Assembly (NCBI GenBank): GCA_004292985.1
Contig: RDXT01000586.1
Coordinates: 1-8,488 of the forward strand
Direction: 5' to 3'
Length of the DNA: 8,488 bases
From: Bacteroidota bacterium
GTDB taxonomy: Bacteria; Bacteroidota; Bacteroidia; J057
In this document: positions 5,806-8,488 of the stretch, in pieces
Layout: each line of letters starts with the position of its first letter
Position numbering within the stretch: position 1 is the stretch's first letter
Made by a program: the position numbers and the translations under genes
The notes under the pieces: generated by a model
Told to the model about the DNA's origin: nothing
What the model saw: only the letters and a program-made list of their open reading frames with translations
Databases searched by the model: none

Positions 5806-6701
5806 ATGGGTCGCGCGATATAAAGTACGGAACTGCATCTTTCTTTGTCGCCAAATGCGCGCAACATCGAAAGCGCTCCCTGAACGCCTGCGGAAATCCA
5901 CCGCGGGCGTTTGTGCATATATTTCTCGCTCAGCAGGCTCACATAAAAGGCATCGAGGTGCATGGGCCGCACCTGCTCCAGCCGGAAGCCATGACGCTGC
6001 AAGAGTTGCTTCATGGACAGCGGCGAAAAATGATATAAATGTCGTGGAACATCCCAGGCCGCCCAGGCTGCTCCGTAGTGCGCGGCATCAGCAGAGGTAT
6101 GATTAGGTACGGCAATCCAGAGGCTGCCATCCGCATGGAGGTGCTGGTGAATGGTGTCGAGATATTGATGAAGCTGGTGCACATGCTCCAGCACATGCCA
6201 CATGGTAATCACATCGAAGCGGGCATCCTGCAACTGGAACAGATGTGCCGATGGCAGCACCTCCAGCTGGTGGGTACTCAGGGCCTGGGCGCGCGCACCC
6301 GGATCCGGCTCCAGTCCCAGGGTTTTCCAGCCTCCGTCTTTCATCTCCGACAAAAACTCTCCGGTGCCACAACCGATGTCCAATATGTTTCCTTTTGCAC
6401 CTGAGCGAAATCCCTCGATCATATTCCGCTTGGCCCGGCGGGTATATGCGCGAGCCGCCTGGTATAATTTTGCGATGAGACCCTGCCGGGTATTGGAGTG
6501 CGAAATATATTCCGATGATTGGTAGTAGCGACCTACCTCTTCTTCCGTCGGAATGTCCTGGGTGAAAGAAGCGCTGCAGGACTGGCAGTCCCAAATCTCA
6601 AATGTAGTTTGGGTAACGGTATAGTCCAGCGCGGAAAAACGGCTCTGAATTTTGTCGCTATGGCAGACCGGGCATACGGTGTGGCGAAGGGTCGGAGTCA
6701 T
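5778..6701 (-). CDS. class I SAM-dependent methyltransferase with N-terminal zinc ribbon
   Basis: This 307-residue protein has two parts. An N-terminal zinc-ribbon-like module carries two CxxC pairs, CPVC (10-13) and CQSC (39-42). A methyltransferase core follows, with motif I ILDIGCGTGEFLSEM (106-120), the acidic strand end GLEPDPG (129-135), motif IV FDVITMWHVLEHVHQL (162-177) and SLWIAVPNHTS (193-203). The sequence WDVPRHLYHFSP (216-227) is typical of the UbiG-like/Methyltransf_23 group. The substrate is unknown. I prefer the ATG at 6701 because conserved relatives begin about ten residues before CPVC. An ATG at 6728, preceded by GGAGG, would add nine residues including two more cysteines. 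Transcribed toward CHAD, its last 28 bases overlap that gene. mnmG lies 247 bases upstream on the same strand, far enough for a separate promoter. Confidence 0.88.
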   Translation of the reverse strand: MTPTLRHTVCPVCHSDKIQSRFSALDYTVTQTTFEIWDCQSCSASFTQDIPTEEEVGRYYQSSEYISHSNTRQGLIAKLYQAARAYTRRAKRNMIEGFRSGAKGNILDIGCGTGEFLSEMKDGGWKTLGLEPDPGARAQALSTHQLEVLPSAHLFQLQDARFDVITMWHVLEHVHQLHQYLDTIHQHLHADGSLWIAVPNHTSADAAHYGAAWAAWDVPRHLYHFSPLSMKQLLQRHGFRLEQVRPMHLDAFYVSLLSEKYMHKRPRWISAGVQGALSMLRAFGDKERCSSVLYIARPIQAAATSAN

Positions 6702-6725
6702 ACAAATTTTTGGGCAAGTTAGCTT

Positions 6726-6737
6726 CATTTTTCCTCC
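6726..6737 (-). promoter_or_regulatory. Shine-Dalgarno-like GGAGG before an alternative methyltransferase start
   Basis: On the - strand GGAGG (6733-6737) precedes an ATG (6726-6728) by four bases. This is the only strong Shine-Dalgarno-like site I found next to a gene start in the window. The codon is in frame with the zinc-ribbon methyltransferase and would give a start nine residues earlier than the one chosen. Confidence 0.35.
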
Positions 6738-6769
6738 GAAGACAAGCAAAGTCTCATTTTCTGCTCACC

Positions 6770-6821
6770 TTACACGAGAAGCCGGGAAAGCTCTTATTTT
6801 ATCGTAAAAAAATTACACGAG
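6770..6821. repeat. Two exact 9-bp direct repeats, TTACACGAG
   Basis: TTACACGAG occurs at 6770-6778 and again at 6813-6821, 43 bases apart start to start (about four helical turns). The second copy sits in the candidate methyltransferase promoter. A 9-mer repeat in a spacer this long is expected by chance roughly one time in ten. Confidence 0.4.
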
Positions 6822-6839
6822 TAACGCGCTGTATTTCAA
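6808..6839 (-). promoter_or_regulatory. Candidate promoter of the zinc-ribbon methyltransferase
   Basis: On the - strand TTG (6837-6839) and TAATTTTT (6808-6815), matching five of six fixed bases of TAnnTTTG, are 21 bases apart. The implied start near 6804 gives a leader of about 100 bases. A dyad TTAC-ACGA-GTAA (6813-6824) overlaps the -7 element and could be a regulator site. Confidence 0.35.
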
Positions 6840-6948
6840 CTACTTACATAAAAATTAAAAATCATAAAATTCGACTTTGCCGCTTTCTTTGTTTTATTCC
6901 TCCCCACGGGCCGGGCAGCAGAATTTCACGCGATTCTCAGCGCCATTT

Positions 6949-8488
6949 TCAGCGTCCCATGTACACCATCAGAACCGATATGTCGGAGGGCGAAACCCCA
7001 CTGATCCGGGAGGCTTGTCCAAGGTTGCGGGGTCGGGTCTGGTGGAGCTTTTCGCGGCTCTCGGTGGACAAGGATTTTAAGATCGAAAAGTCGAAGTTTT
7101 CAGGAATCATAACTTCGTCGAGTCGCATCATTTTGTCAGCCATCTCCTGCTCCTTCCGGATGTAGCCCGCATACTTCATTTGGATTTCGGCCTGCTCCAG
7201 AATTTCCCCTCCCACAGATCCGATCTCTTCCTGAAGCGCCGGGGTGTGCGCGAGCATCTGAGAAAGTGTCACGTCGGGGCGAACGAGCACATGAACGGCT
7301 TTCATCTTTTGCCGGACGGGTGCGCTGCCTATGGATTCGAGGTATGGGTTGATTTCTTCAGGCGAAACAGAAACTTCGGCGAAGGCTTGCAAGACGGTTT
7401 TGACCGAAGCCTTTTTGTCGAGCATACGCTGGTAGCGGCCCTCGGAGGCCAGACCGATTGCATGTCCCGCTTCGGTGAGCCGGAAGTCGGCGTTGTCCTG
7501 CCGGAGCAAAATGCGGTACTCTGCCCGGGAGGTGAACATGCGGTAGGGTTCCTCTGTGCCTTTGTTCACGAGGTCATCTATCAGCACGCCGATATAGGCT
7601 TCGTCGCGTTTGAGAATGAGCGGGTCTTCGCCTTTGAGTTTCAGGGCGGCATTGATACCCGCCATCAGTCCCTGGGCGGCGGCCTCTTCGTATCCGGTGG
7701 TTCCGTTGATCTGCCCGGCGAAATAGAGGTGGCTGACATGCCGGGTTTCGAGCGAAAGATCGAGCTGGGTCGGCGGGAAATAGTCGTACTCCACGGCGTA
7801 GCCCGGGCGGAACATCCGTGCATTTTCCAGGCCGGCGATACTCCGCAGGGCTTTGAACTGCACATCTTCGGGCAGAGAGGACGAAAATCCATTTACATAT
7901 ACCTCGACCGTATCCCAGCCTTCGGGTTCGAGAAAAATCTGGTGTCTTTCTTTATCCGCAAAACGGTTGATTTTGTCTTCGATCGAGGGACAATAGCGGG
8001 GGCCGCGTCCCTGGATTCTGCCATTAAACATCGGGGAGCGGTCGAAGCCTTCTTTGAGGTATTCGTGGGTCCGCTCGTTGGTGTAGGTGATATAGCAGGG
8101 AAGCTGACGGGTAAGTGCGGGTGTATCTTCGTAGGAAAACTTTCCGGGTATTTCATCGCCGGGCTGCTCTTCCAGGATTTTCCAGTTGATGCTGCGGCCA
8201 TCTATGCGGGGCGGGGTACCGGTTTTCATGCGTCCACTTTCGAAACCTAAGGATTCGAGCTGGGCTGTGAGTCCGGTCGCGGCGCGCTCTCCGGTGCGTC
8301 CGCCGCCAAAGTTTTTTTCGCCAATATGGATCAGTCCATTCAAAAAGGTGCCATTGGTCAAGACGACGGCTTTACCCGGAATTTCCATGCCCAGCTGGGT
8401 ATATACACCCCGCACCCGTCCGTCTGTTACCTTAAGCCCCACGACCATATCCTGCCAGAAGTCCACGTTGGGCAGTTGTTCGAGCTGG
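6949..8488 (-). CDS. mnmG: tRNA uridine-5-carboxymethylaminomethyl modification enzyme MnmG (GidA), N-terminus off-window
   Basis: The frame stays open through base 8488, so about 513 codons of the C-terminal part are present. Roughly the first 110 residues, with the FAD-binding GxGxxG motif and the first catalytic Cys, lie outside. MnmG works with the GTPase MnmE to place (carboxymethyl)aminomethyl groups on the wobble uridine U34 of several tRNAs, using FAD and methylene-tetrahydrofolate. Visible blocks include LTNGTFLNGLIHIG, a GGGRTGE loop, KTGTPPRIDGRS, CYITYTNERTHEYL, and GPRYCPSIEDK, whose Cys (codon 7990-7992) matches E. coli Cys277. GQINGTTGYEEAAAQGLMAG and FTSRAEYRILLRQDNADFRLT follow. 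The C-terminal MnmE/tRNA-binding domain is complete, with EIQMKYAGYIRKEQ and GQASRISGVSPSDISVLMVYM. The protein ends with a TGA at 6949-6951, and no disruption is seen. Confidence 0.96.
   Translation of the reverse strand, partial: QLEQLPNVDFWQDMVVGLKVTDGRVRGVYTQLGMEIPGKAVVLTNGTFLNGLIHIGEKNFGGGRTGERAATGLTAQLESLGFESGRMKTGTPPRIDGRSINWKILEEQPGDEIPGKFSYEDTPALTRQLPCYITYTNERTHEYLKEGFDRSPMFNGRIQGRGPRYCPSIEDKINRFADKERHQIFLEPEGWDTVEVYVNGFSSSLPEDVQFKALRSIAGLENARMFRPGYAVEYDYFPPTQLDLSLETRHVSHLYFAGQINGTTGYEEAAAQGLMAGINAALKLKGEDPLILKRDEAYIGVLIDDLVNKGTEEPYRMFTSRAEYRILLRQDNADFRLTEAGHAIGLASEGRYQRMLDKKASVKTVLQAFAEVSVSPEEINPYLESIGSAPVRQKMKAVHVLVRPDVTLSQMLAHTPALQEEIGSVGGEILEQAEIQMKYAGYIRKEQEMADKMMRLDEVMIPENFDFSILKSLSTESREKLHQTRPRNLGQASRISGVSPSDISVLMVYMGR

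Larger units (their letters stand above)
6702..6948. other. 247-base spacer between mnmG and the methyltransferase gene
   Basis: This AT-rich stretch holds no convincing gene on either strand. It carries the candidate promoter at 6808-6839, the dyad at 6813-6824, the direct repeat at 6770 and 6813, and the GGAGG site at 6733. There is no hairpin followed by a T-run that would serve as a clear mnmG terminator. Confidence 0.6.

Noticed and set aside
6920..6937. AGAAT/ATTCT inverted repeat just after mnmG as a terminator
   Set aside because: Only a 5-bp AT-rich stem with an 8-base loop and no following T-run on the mnmG strand.
6710..7165. + strand open frame of 151 codons across the spacer and the mnmG end
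   Set aside because: Low-complexity basic sequence with no domain; half of it is antisense to mnmG.
7180..8250. Long + strand open frame of 356 codons opposite mnmG
   Set aside because: mnmG on the - strand is an unmistakable conserved protein; the antisense frame is a composition effect of a long coding sequence.

Overview
The window looks like a chromosomal segment of a Bacteroidota bacterium, probably near the Saprospiraceae or Chitinophagia; the rank below phylum is a guess. Three things suggest this. Most genes lack a Shine-Dalgarno sequence. Two intergenic regions carry the phylum's TTTG/TTG-n19-21-TAnnTTTG promoter. The proteins also read like Bacteroidota versions of their families. 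No rRNA, tRNA, CRISPR array or insertion sequence was seen. The window cuts through a gene at both ends.

Bases 1-2407 (+ strand) are a tight run of four genes: the end of a Maf nucleotide pyrophosphatase, tadA (tRNA adenosine deaminase, overlapping maf by one base), an EamA/DMT transporter and a class I SAM methyltransferase. Gaps are 10 bases or less, so this is probably one operon. It ends tail to tail, with stop codons overlapping, against a - strand pair at 2404-3818.

That - strand pair is the most notable locus: a small MqsR-like RNase toxin followed by a 334-residue antitoxin. The antitoxin fuses a whole MqsA-like protein (degenerate zinc finger plus XRE helix-turn-helix) to a DUF4065/SocA (Panacea) domain. 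The toxin promoter (TTG-n19-TAGATTTG) overlaps a perfect 10-bp palindrome that could be the autoregulatory operator. The gene order, toxin first, is that of mqsRA.

Divergent from the toxin is mqnD (3989-4810), an enzyme of the futalosine menaquinone pathway, with its own well-formed promoter. A CHAD-domain (polyphosphate-binding) protein follows at 4885-5805. Its 3' end overlaps by 28 bases the convergent gene for a methyltransferase with an N-terminal CxxC zinc ribbon (5778-6701, - strand). A 247-base spacer with a candidate promoter, a dyad and a 9-bp direct repeat separates that gene from mnmG (gidA, - strand), whose N-terminus lies beyond base 8488. With tadA and mnmG present, tRNA wobble-base modification is represented twice, but in separate transcription units.
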